From NCBI GenBank assembly GCA_005801395.1, contig SYDV01000250.1:1-6196 (forward strand): a stretch of DNA of 6,196 nt, read 5' to 3'. The DNA comes from Planctomycetia bacterium. Its GTDB lineage: Bacteria > Planctomycetota > UBA11346. A model generated the notes under the pieces. The model made no database searches, was not told the DNA's origin, and saw only the letters and a program-made list of their open reading frames with translations. This document shows, piece after piece, positions 1 through 6,121 of the stretch (its first letter is position 1; every line of letters begins with the position of its first letter). Made by a program: the position numbers and the translations under genes.

Positions 1-464
1 AATCCATGCGTTACATCATCAGACAACACTTTATAACCCGGATCAAATCGCCCATTATTCAATCCAAGCAAATCTCGGACCGTATTGCTATATTCGCGCT
101 TATTTAATCGGCGTAAAACTGGTGCACTCCTATCCGCGACCGCGGTACTCCCTTGGGTGGCTGACGACAAGCGCAAGGCTTCTTGGGCAATCTTCTCCCT
201 GATGTCGTCTGATGGTTGCGGCTCATCATCAGGTGGCATTTCTTTACTCGCAACCGCATTGTAAATATCCAGCCACAGCGCTGAAGTTATTGTAGCCGGA
301 ACATCAAACCGCACATTCCCCTTTTGTTTTTTCGGGCCGTGGCACGAAATACAGTTATTTTCCAACAGACTGGACATCGGGCCATAGTCGGCTGGGGCAT
401 CGACGCTCACGGCCATGGTCAAGAAACAGCCAGACATAATGACTGCACATAAAATATTTTTCAT
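1..464 (-). CDS. Planctomycete-type cytochrome c (PSCyt1) / DUF1587 family protein, N-terminal part, truncated by window edge
   Basis: Only the first 154 codons are in the window; the reading frame is still open at base 1. Residues 1-23 look like a Sec signal peptide: MKN, then a hydrophobic run, then a possible signal peptidase I site after VDA. A heme-binding CISCH motif follows (Cys38, Cys41, His42) in the context CHGPKKQKGNVRFD, then MPPDDEPQPSD at 76-86. That pattern is typical of the PSCyt1 domain. At about 116-150 comes RRLNKREYSNTVRDLLGL, the signature start of DUF1587. Full-length relatives usually continue with DUF1592, DUF1588 and DUF1585 and are several hundred residues longer; that part would lie left of the window. 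The protein is probably exported and binds one c-type heme; its electron partner and substrate are unknown. The start is 26 bp after the DUF1552 stop, with only a weak purine-rich RBS (GAAAGA, 7 nt before ATG). It is the fourth gene of the sigma-factor operon. Family assignment is strong, function unknown. Confidence 0.9.
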   Translation of the reverse strand, partial: MKNILCAVIMSGCFLTMAVSVDAPADYGPMSSLLENNCISCHGPKKQKGNVRFDVPATITSALWLDIYNAVASKEMPPDDEPQPSDDIREKIAQEALRLSSATQGSTAVADRSAPVLRRLNKREYSNTVRDLLGLNNGRFDPGYKVLSDDVTHG

Positions 465-490
465 CGTTTATTCTTTCGGATTGTTATAAT

Positions 491-1774
491 TTATGCTAAA
501 TCAAAAGCGGCGGTGGCATTTAAGAAACGTTCCGTCCCAACACCAAAACGACGCAACATAGTCGTAAACAAATTATTTAATGGCGTTTGATTGCCCTTCA
601 CTTGGCAATCAAGATGGACGCCATGTTTAAAGCCGCCCCCTGCCAAAAGAATTGGCAAATTACGATTAGAATGCTTCGACGCATCAGCCATAGAACTACC
701 GAACATTACCATGGTTTGATCAATCATGGTGCCCTTACTAGTTTTGATATCTTTAAGCTTTTGAATGAGGCGCACATATTGAGCGATATAAAAACGATCG
801 ATAATCATTAATTGGCGTATTTTATCAGGATCCTTTCCATGATGACTGAGGCTATGGTAACCCGTATTAATACCATCCAACTCTATAATACGGTTATGCA
901 TTCCGAATCCTGCCGTGAAGACCCGGCTCGAATCCGACTGAATGGCCAAGCAGATAATATCCATCATCAATGGAGCCAGGAAATTATAATCCATGTCACC
1001 ATGCGGATGCCCTTCCGTTGGATTTTCCACTTTTGGCTTATCTACATTGAGCCATTTTTTTTGCCCTTGCAATTTTACCTCCGCTTCCCGTATGGCGGTA
1101 AAATATTCGTCTAGTTTGTTTTGATCAGGCAGACTAATTTTACGCTTAAACGCAGCGGCCTGTTCACGGACTAAATCTAAGAGGCTCCCCTGTTCCTGTA
1201 ATTGTAACTCGCGTTCTTTATTGGCTTTTTCCTGATTATTCACAAATAATTTAGCGAAGAGACCACTTAAGCTATCTTCGCGCACCTTGATGCCGGACTT
1301 GGTCCACGAACAGTCCTGCGCACCACCCACCGATACATGCACTGACGGGAATCTGGTGGTGTACGACACGTGGTCTGCTGCGACTTGATCTACCGACACA
1401 AATGAACCTACTTGCGGGCCGTTTCCAATTTTGACACCACTGAGCGCCGATTGCATAGCGCCATGTCCAGAACTAATGTGCGGATGATCCATGTGCGAGA
1501 AGACCGTAACATTATCCCGTATTTTTTCGATTGGGCTCAAAGTCGGCGACAACGTATAATCACGACCGTAATCAACTGGGAAGAATGCCTCTGGGTGCAC
1601 ACCAAGGCCACTGAGCATATAGACCATACGCATTGGTTCAGCCGCATTATTATTACCCGGTTCAGTGACTGCTGGAGCAATTGATTCCAGTCCACATAAG
1701 GCAATCGAAATACCGCTCGCTTTCAAAAACGTACGGCGATTCGATGTTGGCAGTAAGCGATTAGAAATAGTCAT
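491..1774 (-). CDS. DUF1552 family protein with Tat signal
   Basis: This is a 427-residue protein, a usual length for DUF1552. The N-terminus has a twin-arginine signal: NRRTFLKAS at 12-20, then the hydrophobic stretch GISIALCGL, so it should be exported folded. Recognisable DUF1552 blocks are MVYMLSGLGVHPEAFFP (about 50-66), VFSHMDHPH with SSGHGAM (91-107), GYHSLSHHG (305-313), MFGSSMADASKHSNRNLPIL (357-376) and the C-terminal NNLFTTMLRRFGV (400-412). The histidine- and aspartate-rich blocks resemble those of the related DUF1501 proteins, which are thought to have an alkaline phosphatase/sulfatase-like fold. That suggests a hydrolase, but no activity is established. Residues 180-240 are charged and probably a long helical insertion. 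The start is supported by a GGAGA ribosome site 4 nt before the ATG and by the Tat motif. It lies 38 bp after the FecR-LamG gene and 26 bp before the cytochrome/DUF1587 gene. DUF1552 and DUF1587-DUF1585 proteins are commonly encoded side by side. Confidence 0.93.
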   Translation of the reverse strand: MTISNRLLPTSNRRTFLKASGISIALCGLESIAPAVTEPGNNNAAEPMRMVYMLSGLGVHPEAFFPVDYGRDYTLSPTLSPIEKIRDNVTVFSHMDHPHISSGHGAMQSALSGVKIGNGPQVGSFVSVDQVAADHVSYTTRFPSVHVSVGGAQDCSWTKSGIKVREDSLSGLFAKLFVNNQEKANKERELQLQEQGSLLDLVREQAAAFKRKISLPDQNKLDEYFTAIREAEVKLQGQKKWLNVDKPKVENPTEGHPHGDMDYNFLAPLMMDIICLAIQSDSSRVFTAGFGMHNRIIELDGINTGYHSLSHHGKDPDKIRQLMIIDRFYIAQYVRLIQKLKDIKTSKGTMIDQTMVMFGSSMADASKHSNRNLPILLAGGGFKHGVHLDCQVKGNQTPLNNLFTTMLRRFGVGTERFLNATAAFDLA

Positions 1775-1778
1775 AAAA

Positions 1779-1783
1779 TCTCC
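1779..1783 (-). promoter_or_regulatory. Ribosome binding site of the DUF1552 gene
   Basis: GGAGA lies 4 nt before the ATG at 1774, in the 38-bp gap after the FecR-LamG gene. It is the best Shine-Dalgarno match in the window. The same gap contains a run of eight T on the plus strand (1799-1806), with no stem strong enough to call a terminator. Confidence 0.6.
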
Positions 1784-1812
1784 GTGAGCAGGTGCGTGTT
1801 TTTTTTACGCCA

Positions 1813-3501
1813 TCATGGTTTGGTTGCTTGATACTGGTCGCTTATTTCCACCGCCGTCAAAGCGGTCTTCCAAATGGTGAGCTCATCTATTCTGCCAATT
1901 AAATTTCGCACGGACCGGGGGCCATCTTTTAGCGGTTGACCCCAATTACCAATTTCACAAGGTCCTATCTTCAGTCGTTCATCGACAGGAAGTGCCGCAT
2001 GTGACACCTTCTGCCCATTAAAGTAATGCGTGACGGTGCGAGATTGACGCTCGTAGGTCGTTGCAATAAAATTCCAGTTCCCGATGTGATTGGTGGTAAA
2101 AATCACTGGTGATGCATGGCCAATACCAATACCATGCTGGCCATTTTCTTTCACATGCGAACCGCGAAAACCAAAACGCAATTCGCCACCTGGGTAAATT
2201 TGCCAATGGATATGGCCGTCATTATAAGCATCCGTTAATAGCAATGCTTGGCGTCGATTCGGCAATGCATCCAAACGAATCCATGCGGCCATAGTTATTT
2301 CGTCAAATTCCCCTGGAATTTCAAGACGCACACGATCGCTTGCCTGATTAAATTCAAGCGCGCCCTTGCCAGGCCAACGACCATCAACCCAATTACTGCT
2401 AATGACCGTACCGTTTACGGACGCTGTCCCATGATCTAATAATTCACGGCCCTGCTGCTCGAAATCAAAAAAAGATACGACGCGTGGATCACTTGCGCGC
2501 GCTTGTGATAATTGGCGCCATGCAGCATATTGTCGACTTGTTTTCATGGCCTGTCGTTCATGCACTTCATCAAACGAGGTAAATTCAAGGGGCGAAGAGA
2601 CGACCTCCGTCATTAACCCAGAGGCCGCCCACGCGACACCATCGCCACCCAATACGCGCCGCAATGATTCAGATGAACGTTTACCATCTGGCGCATATAA
2701 TTGCACTTCGCCAACAAATACATGCACCTTTGCTTCCCCCGTCGGGGCCACATCAATGCCAAATTCAGTTCCAATATCAACGAGATCAAATTGCGCAGAA
2801 GTAATGCTGAAACCATGTGCTTGTTTGGGAACTTGAGCACGCATTTTACCATAAAAACAAACTGCGCTGTTTTCCGTTTCTAATTTTATTTTTGCTGGTG
2901 CTTCAACAATAACGCGCGCACCACGATAGAACGTTATTTCAACTAGGCCTTTTTCTAAGGTCAATTCACCGCGTGGCAAAATGCTCCCGGTGGTTATTTC
3001 AGGTCGATCAGCCCAAACAGCACCAACGCTGCTGGATAATAACGCAACGCCGTTGTCTCGCATTTCACTTATCGCAAACGCTTGCGCGTCTGACGGCTGG
3101 TGCCTTGATAACCACGGCATCAGCGCAAATACCCCAATCGCAATCGTTGCCGCCATTGCAAATAAGGCGGCCATGTGCCATTGTCGACGTTGTTTCGTCA
3201 AGGGCTGGTGCGCATCGATCTGTAACATGACACTTTCGTCAAAATCTACGGTTTTGATATCAGTATCTAATAATGACTGTAATGCTAACCAGCGTGGTTC
3301 CGCAGTTTGTACCGCCTGCAATTTACCCTGCATATGCAGTTCGCTTGCCACCTGACATCGAAATACTGCGTCAGTTCGTAAGCGTTTAATTAACTGAGCT
3401 GGACTCGTTGGTTGCTGGTCTGGATCTGCTAGCCATTGCAATAAGGCAATTACATCTTCATCCACTTTCACATCATCATTTGCATTCGCTTTTAAATTCA
3501 T
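1813..3501 (-). CDS. FecR-domain, LamG-domain single-pass membrane protein (putative anti-sigma/sensor)
   Basis: The chosen start gives 562 residues. Residues 1-109 form a soluble, mostly helical head (VIALLQWLADPDQ..., WLALQSLLDTD) that probably faces the cytoplasm and could bind the sigma factor. Residues 110-130 (AALFAMAATIAIGVFALMPW) are one membrane helix. A FecR-like domain spans about 155-270, with RGARVIVEAPAKIKLE (193-208), GKMRAQVP (218-225), AHGFSITS (228-235) and the characteristic VDIGTEFGIDV (241-251). A LamG/concanavalin A-like domain spans about 342-558, starting at VVSFFDFE, with MAAWIRLD (404-411) and IGRIDELTIW (535-544). FecR proteins relay surface signals to ECF sigma factors; the LamG domain suggests a glycan or surface ligand, which is inference. 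The gene overlaps the sigma stop by 4 bp (ATGA). An upstream in-frame ATG at 3525 was rejected because the ATG at 3501 has AGGGGA 9 nt before it. Confidence 0.9.
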   Translation of the reverse strand: MNLKANANDDVKVDEDVIALLQWLADPDQQPTSPAQLIKRLRTDAVFRCQVASELHMQGKLQAVQTAEPRWLALQSLLDTDIKTVDFDESVMLQIDAHQPLTKQRRQWHMAALFAMAATIAIGVFALMPWLSRHQPSDAQAFAISEMRDNGVALLSSSVGAVWADRPEITTGSILPRGELTLEKGLVEITFYRGARVIVEAPAKIKLETENSAVCFYGKMRAQVPKQAHGFSITSAQFDLVDIGTEFGIDVAPTGEAKVHVFVGEVQLYAPDGKRSSESLRRVLGGDGVAWAASGLMTEVVSSPLEFTSFDEVHERQAMKTSRQYAAWRQLSQARASDPRVVSFFDFEQQGRELLDHGTASVNGTVISSNWVDGRWPGKGALEFNQASDRVRLEIPGEFDEITMAAWIRLDALPNRRQALLLTDAYNDGHIHWQIYPGGELRFGFRGSHVKENGQHGIGIGHASPVIFTTNHIGNWNFIATTYERQSRTVTHYFNGQKVSHAALPVDERLKIGPCEIGNWGQPLKDGPRSVRNLIGRIDELTIWKTALTAVEISDQYQATKP

Positions 3502-4055
3502 TGGGCCACATCCCCTTTTACACATTCGCGCAATAAACTATTGGCTCGATATGATAAATTATAAACGGCGGCAGAACTAATCTTTAGTTGTTCCGCTATG
3601 AGTGACGAACGCGTTCCATCTAATCCAGCATGAACTACCTGGCGTAATCGTTCCGGTAACTTCTCGACACAACGCAACAGCGCTTCAATGCTGTGATGGC
3701 TTTCTTTATGAGCTAACATGTCTAAGTCATCAACTAATAACAGACGTGCTTCTTCACGCATTTTATCCAAGGCCGATTCTTTACGACGAATAGAACGAAA
3801 ATGCGTAAGTAATTTATTGCGAGCAATGCCGCGCAACCAGGCACCGACATCAAGCTGTGCATCAAACGCTTCCCGATTCGCCCAGGCGCTTAAAAAGACC
3901 TCTTGAGCAAGGTCATCGACCTCATCCATACGAAATACCTGGCTGGCGATATAGCTCCGTATTCCCAGGCTATAATCACGCACCACCAAGCGAAATGCCT
4001 GATGATTGCCAGCAAATGCCTTTTGAATCATGTCCTGGTTGAGTTCACTGCTCAT
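3498..4055 (-). CDS. ECF-type RNA polymerase sigma factor (Rhodopirellula/Verrucomicrobium-like family)
   Basis: This 185-residue sigma-70 family protein has only regions 2 and 4, as ECF sigma factors do. Region 2 covers about 17-92: HQAFRLVVRDYSLGIRSYI, then the core-binding and -10 recognition part DEVDDLAQEVFLSAW (44-58), and GAWLRGIARNKLLTHFRS (71-88). Region 4 covers about 122-178: EALLRCVEKLPERLRQVV, then a helix-turn-helix SSLIAEQLKISSAAVYNLSYRA. The ...DLAQEVFLSAW...GAWLRGIARN pattern and the FecR-LamG partner match the sigma factors typical of Rhodopirellula and Verrucomicrobium. It should direct RNA polymerase to a small regulon, probably including its own operon. The chosen ATG has AAGG 5 nt upstream. 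An ATG ten codons earlier (4085) is in frame but has poorer spacing and falls inside an inverted repeat. It is the first gene of the operon and is translationally coupled to the next one by the ATGA overlap. Confidence 0.93.
   Translation of the reverse strand: MSSELNQDMIQKAFAGNHQAFRLVVRDYSLGIRSYIASQVFRMDEVDDLAQEVFLSAWANREAFDAQLDVGAWLRGIARNKLLTHFRSIRRKESALDKMREEARLLLVDDLDMLAHKESHHSIEALLRCVEKLPERLRQVVHAGLDGTRSSLIAEQLKISSAAVYNLSYRANSLLRECVKGDVAQ
3511..3516 (-). promoter_or_regulatory. Ribosome binding site deciding the FecR-LamG start
   Basis: AGGGGA lies inside the last codons of the sigma gene, 9 nt before the ATG at 3501. That ATG shares bases with the sigma TGA (ATGA). It supports translational coupling and removes the eight-residue extension MCKRGCGP that would result from starting at 3525. 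Confidence 0.6.
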
Positions 4056-4060
4056 ACACA

Positions 4061-4064
4061 CCTT
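4061..4064 (-). promoter_or_regulatory. Ribosome binding site deciding the sigma factor start
   Basis: AAGG lies 5 nt before the ATG at 4055. This favours 4055 over the in-frame ATG at 4085, which has only GAGAG directly abutting it. Confidence 0.6.
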
Positions 4065-4076
4065 GTTTGCCGCACC

Positions 4077-4091
4077 TGAGAGCATCTCTCA
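4077..4091. repeat. 6-bp inverted repeat in the sigma gene leader
   Basis: TGAGAG (4077-4082) and CTCTCA (4086-4091) are perfect reverse complements around a 3-base centre. The centre is the alternative ATG (minus strand) ten codons before the chosen sigma start. In RNA it would form a small hairpin 22 nt before the start codon, hiding the upstream ATG. A regulatory role is inference. Confidence 0.3.
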
Positions 4092-4151
4092 CGGAACTTT
4101 TGAGTTTTGGTAAGCCTGAGTCTACTAAGCGGTTATGTACCACGAAAAATC

Positions 4152-4173
4152 GTTCTATGCACTAATTTAGAAC
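4152..4173. repeat. 6-bp inverted repeat overlapping the candidate -10
   Basis: GTTCTA (4152-4157) and TAGAAC (4168-4173) are perfect reverse complements separated by 10 bases. The repeat overlaps the candidate TCTAA -10 of the sigma operon and could be an operator. With six-base arms it may also be chance. Confidence 0.3.
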
Positions 4174-4190
4174 CTAGTCCTCTCAGTTCC
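4167..4190 (-). promoter_or_regulatory. Possible ECF-type promoter of the sigma operon
   Basis: On the minus strand a GGAAC (4190-4186) is followed 14 nt later by TCTAA (4171-4167). These match the -35 (GGAAC) and -10 (TCTAA-like) elements known for several ECF sigma factors, for example RpoE of Escherichia coli, although the spacing is about 2-3 nt shorter than usual. It would put the transcript start roughly 105 nt before the sigma ATG and suggest autoregulation. This is an inference from two short motifs. Confidence 0.25.
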
Positions 4191-4216
4191 GCTGACAGCT
4201 AACCAAGTAGATTGGT

Positions 4217-4577
4217 TTCCGTCAGGTGGCTGCTGATCCTAGCGTATCGGAAGGCAATCTTCGTAATTGGGAGAAATTCATTGCAAGTCACAGTCAGTTG
4301 GCGTTTGCGCCGTTGGCAGGGCTCGACGAATGGCGTCTGAGGTGAAACGGTTACGTGAGGAAAAACGTATCCTGAAAATGGAACGATTCTATTCGTGATA
4401 AAGGTAAAAAAGCGACGGCGTTCACCCAAGGAACCCAGAATGAGACACCTTTTTATTCGGGATAATGCCGCCGAGCAGCTAGTTCGTGTGCCGTGTACGG
4501 TGTTGGAGGTCACGCCATCGGAATACTATGCGTGTAAGAAAAATCTTTTATCTCGGCGCGCAGAAGATGCGTCATAG
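4217..4577 (+). pseudogene. IS3-family transposase remnant (end of OrfA and start of OrfB), frameshifted
   Basis: Translated in pieces, the plus strand reads like IS3-family transposase. In frame from 4217: FRQVAADPSVSEGNLRNWEK, the end of an OrfA helix-turn-helix, reading on to LAGLDE at 4330. One lost base near 4330 shifts the frame to SEVKRLREEKRILKMER (4336-4386), the OrfA leucine-zipper segment. An interrupted stretch with stops follows, then KKATAF at 4406-4423. From about 4425 in the third frame comes PKEPRMRHLFIRDNAAEQLV, reading on through VTPSEYYACKK to RRAEDAS and a stop at 4575-4577. This last piece matches the start of OrfB (usual pattern MRF.FI...FPVR.MCRVL.VSPSGYYAW). The first part of OrfA and the whole DDE catalytic domain of OrfB are missing, so it is inactive. 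It is opposite in strand to all intact genes. Identification rests on remembered family patterns; the boundaries are approximate. Confidence 0.85.
4406..4412 (+). other. A6G heptamer: relic of the IS3 frameshift site
   Basis: AAAAAAG sits where OrfA of IS3 elements encodes LKKA and where a programmed -1 frameshift joins OrfA to OrfB. Here the reading frames around it are already broken, so it can no longer work. It supports the IS3 assignment. Confidence 0.55.
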
Positions 4578-4583
4578 ACGCAT
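4567..4583. repeat. Perfect 7-bp hairpin between IS remnant and lipoprotein gene
   Basis: ATGCGTC (4567-4573) and GACGCAT (4577-4583) pair perfectly around a 3-base loop. The hairpin begins 6 nt after the lipoprotein stop codon on the minus strand, where a terminator would be expected. In that direction it is followed by CTTCTGCG rather than a T run. In the plus direction a T-rich stretch (TATTTATTCTTTT) follows 2 nt later. It may act as a weak terminator or 3' end stabiliser, or mark the IS fragment junction, since transposase similarity ends at about 4571. Confidence 0.4.
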
Positions 4584-4588
4584 GGTAT

Positions 4589-6088
4589 TTATTCTTTTAG
4601 CAACCGAGAATACGTCGTCATCGGTTGGTCTACGATGCGTTGACCATCATGCCACAAATCTATAACCGTAAGCGGACCACCCGGTAATCCACGGCGTGCG
4701 ACTTGATCAGGGCTGATGGTCCAGCGACCAATGGCGCGATCACTGGGCCAATCGATCTGCGTGTAGACCTGATATACCAGTTCGGAACAAACGATGCGAT
4801 CAATGGTCTCAACATCGAAATTAAAATCATATTTTTTACCGAGTTGACGTAGTGAACGTAAGACCAACGCGCGGCGATCAGTCACTGTCAAATCCGGGCA
4901 GCGCAACACACTTAAATCATCAATATTAAGAAATCGCGCTAACGGACTGAGCTGCACATCATCGCGCAAGGCCTCCACCACCGCTTCGCCACGTTGAATC
5001 GCGGCGTGGTAAACCATTAATGCAGGGTCGTCCCATATCCCAAGTGCGCGCAATTGCTGTTCATTACCTAACCATATTGCCACATGTCCCCAATGGCCTG
5101 GGATGAAATTATCAGTTAGGCGAAAGGGTGTCTTTTCCAGTAGGATATCTCCTGGCTGTAAAACGCTGCGAACTTGCTCTTCAATAGCGGCATCGCCATA
5201 AAGTTTCCCTCGGCGGAACGCCACGGCGCCAATGGCGTTACCAAAACTTTTAGACACTCCGCTAACCAGATGATCACCGAGCTCGCGAAAATCTGAACTG
5301 ACCAAGGCTGTGGTAGAAGATAGTGCCTCACCTTGTGGTACACGTCGCGTTTGACTGAGGACCGTTCCACTAGGGCTTGCCGCAATGGATTTTCGCAACC
5401 ACACGACTTGCGGCGCGATACTCGTTTCCCACCACGGACCAGCTTCACGCAATTCCCTTAATAAACGATAAATGCGCGTTCTTTGCGCATAGGATAAATA
5501 ACTACGAATAATCCCGTCAATCTGATCCTCCGGTACACCCAGACCGCTATCGCCCTGATTCAAGGCTTTGCGAACGGCCTCATTATTCAGGACTAATCGG
5601 CAATTAATTAAAAATGTGTCGTATAAGGCGAGCGAGGCGACCGCTGACAAAGCAATACCCTCCATCCGCACCAAATCTGACGGCATCGCCGTACCATGGT
5701 CGCGACAGCTTTGTTCATGGACATGATACCATTCTGCATGCCGAGCAGCAATCTGCGACAACACTTGCACGGATTGTAAAATATTTGCAAAGCTTTGATG
5801 CAAATTTTCCAATATTTCACCGTTTAAAGGCAAACCTTTATTCGTGCGTTCCGTCGCCGCCAGGACGGCTTCGATAAAGATTTCCTTACGTTCGACTAAT
5901 ACGTCATGATCTCGAACATACGCTAACACTTCACGCTCAAGATAAGCTTCGCGTTCCGCTTCCGACGTTGCCGCTACCAATATTTGCCACAAGGCCGCAG
6001 CTTCAGCGCCGCGATCAACCGCAGATGGTGCTCGCGCGCATCCACAAGCCAACACGATCAGTACGATCAACAAAAGGAGGGAGCGCAT
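4589..6088 (-). CDS. Putative lipoprotein with YiiX/YebB-like NlpC/P60 (peptidase C92-type) cysteine hydrolase domain
   Basis: The chosen start gives 499 residues. Residues 1-17 (MRSLLLLIVLIVLACGC) look like a lipoprotein signal peptide; the box is not canonical and Cys15 or Cys17 could be lipidated. Residues 25-290 are predicted by eye to be mostly helical and I do not recognise them. The C-terminal part, about 297-480, resembles the circularly permuted NlpC/P60 family of YiiX: LQPGDILLEKTP (310-321), then GHWGHVAIWLG (331-341) with the likely catalytic His335, VVEALRDDVQ (370-379), and VCSELVYQVY (433-442) with the likely nucleophile Cys434. Such enzymes cleave or form amide or ester bonds in cell-wall peptides or lipids; the substrate here is unknown. 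The frame is open upstream to the window edge (GTG at 6196), but the extension is AT-rich and the signal peptide starts at this ATG. No good ribosome site precedes it: GGGAG is 15 nt upstream. It appears to be monocistronic. Confidence 0.85.
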   Translation of the reverse strand: MRSLLLLIVLIVLACGCARAPSAVDRGAEAAALWQILVAATSEAEREAYLEREVLAYVRDHDVLVERKEIFIEAVLAATERTNKGLPLNGEILENLHQSFANILQSVQVLSQIAARHAEWYHVHEQSCRDHGTAMPSDLVRMEGIALSAVASLALYDTFLINCRLVLNNEAVRKALNQGDSGLGVPEDQIDGIIRSYLSYAQRTRIYRLLRELREAGPWWETSIAPQVVWLRKSIAASPSGTVLSQTRRVPQGEALSSTTALVSSDFRELGDHLVSGVSKSFGNAIGAVAFRRGKLYGDAAIEEQVRSVLQPGDILLEKTPFRLTDNFIPGHWGHVAIWLGNEQQLRALGIWDDPALMVYHAAIQRGEAVVEALRDDVQLSPLARFLNIDDLSVLRCPDLTVTDRRALVLRSLRQLGKKYDFNFDVETIDRIVCSELVYQVYTQIDWPSDRAIGRWTISPDQVARRGLPGGPLTVIDLWHDGQRIVDQPMTTYSRLLKE

Positions 6089-6093
6089 ATCGG

Positions 6094-6121
6094 TTAATAT
6101 ATGCTCCCTACAAAATGTCAA
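6094..6121 (-). promoter_or_regulatory. Sigma70-like promoter of the lipoprotein gene, possibly giving a leaderless mRNA
   Basis: On the minus strand a perfect TTGACA (6121-6116) is followed after 16 nt by TATTAA (6099-6094), a four-of-six match to the -10 consensus. An overlapping TATATT (6101-6096) is a five-of-six match but at 14 nt spacing. In either case the -10 ends 5-7 nt before the ATG at 6088, so transcription would start at or within a few bases of the start codon. The rest of 6122-6196 is AT-rich and I see no gene in it. Confidence 0.45.

Larger units (their letters stand above)
4056..4588. other. 533-bp region without an intact gene
   Basis: This lies between the stop of the lipoprotein gene and the start of the sigma gene. 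About 4217-4577 is filled by a decayed IS3-family transposase fragment on the plus strand. About 4056-4216 is the leader and probable promoter region of the sigma operon and contains two short inverted repeats. I see no tRNA, no further coding frame, and no clear IS terminal inverted repeats or target-site duplication flanking the fragment. Confidence 0.7.

Noticed and set aside
587..1684. Plus-strand open frames of 74-100 codons opposite the DUF1552 gene
   Set aside because: The minus strand carries conserved DUF1552 blocks over the whole range, so these are antisense shadows.
1795..1812. T8 run next to GCGT/ACGC arms between the FecR-LamG and DUF1552 genes as an intrinsic terminator
   Set aside because: The arms are only 4 bp, and on the transcribed (minus) strand the run is A rather than T and is located inside the loop.
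2546..3355. Several plus-strand open frames opposite the FecR-LamG gene, the longest 124 codons
   Set aside because: They lie entirely within a minus-strand gene with clear domains, lack recognisable motifs and show no good ribosome sites.
3502..3525. Upstream ATG for the FecR-LamG protein at 3525
   Set aside because: The ATG at 3501 has a better placed ribosome site and forms the usual ATGA overlap with the sigma stop.
4199..4513. Minus-strand open frame of 104 codons in the intergenic region
   Set aside because: It is antisense to the IS3 remnant, has low-complexity composition and no family resemblance.
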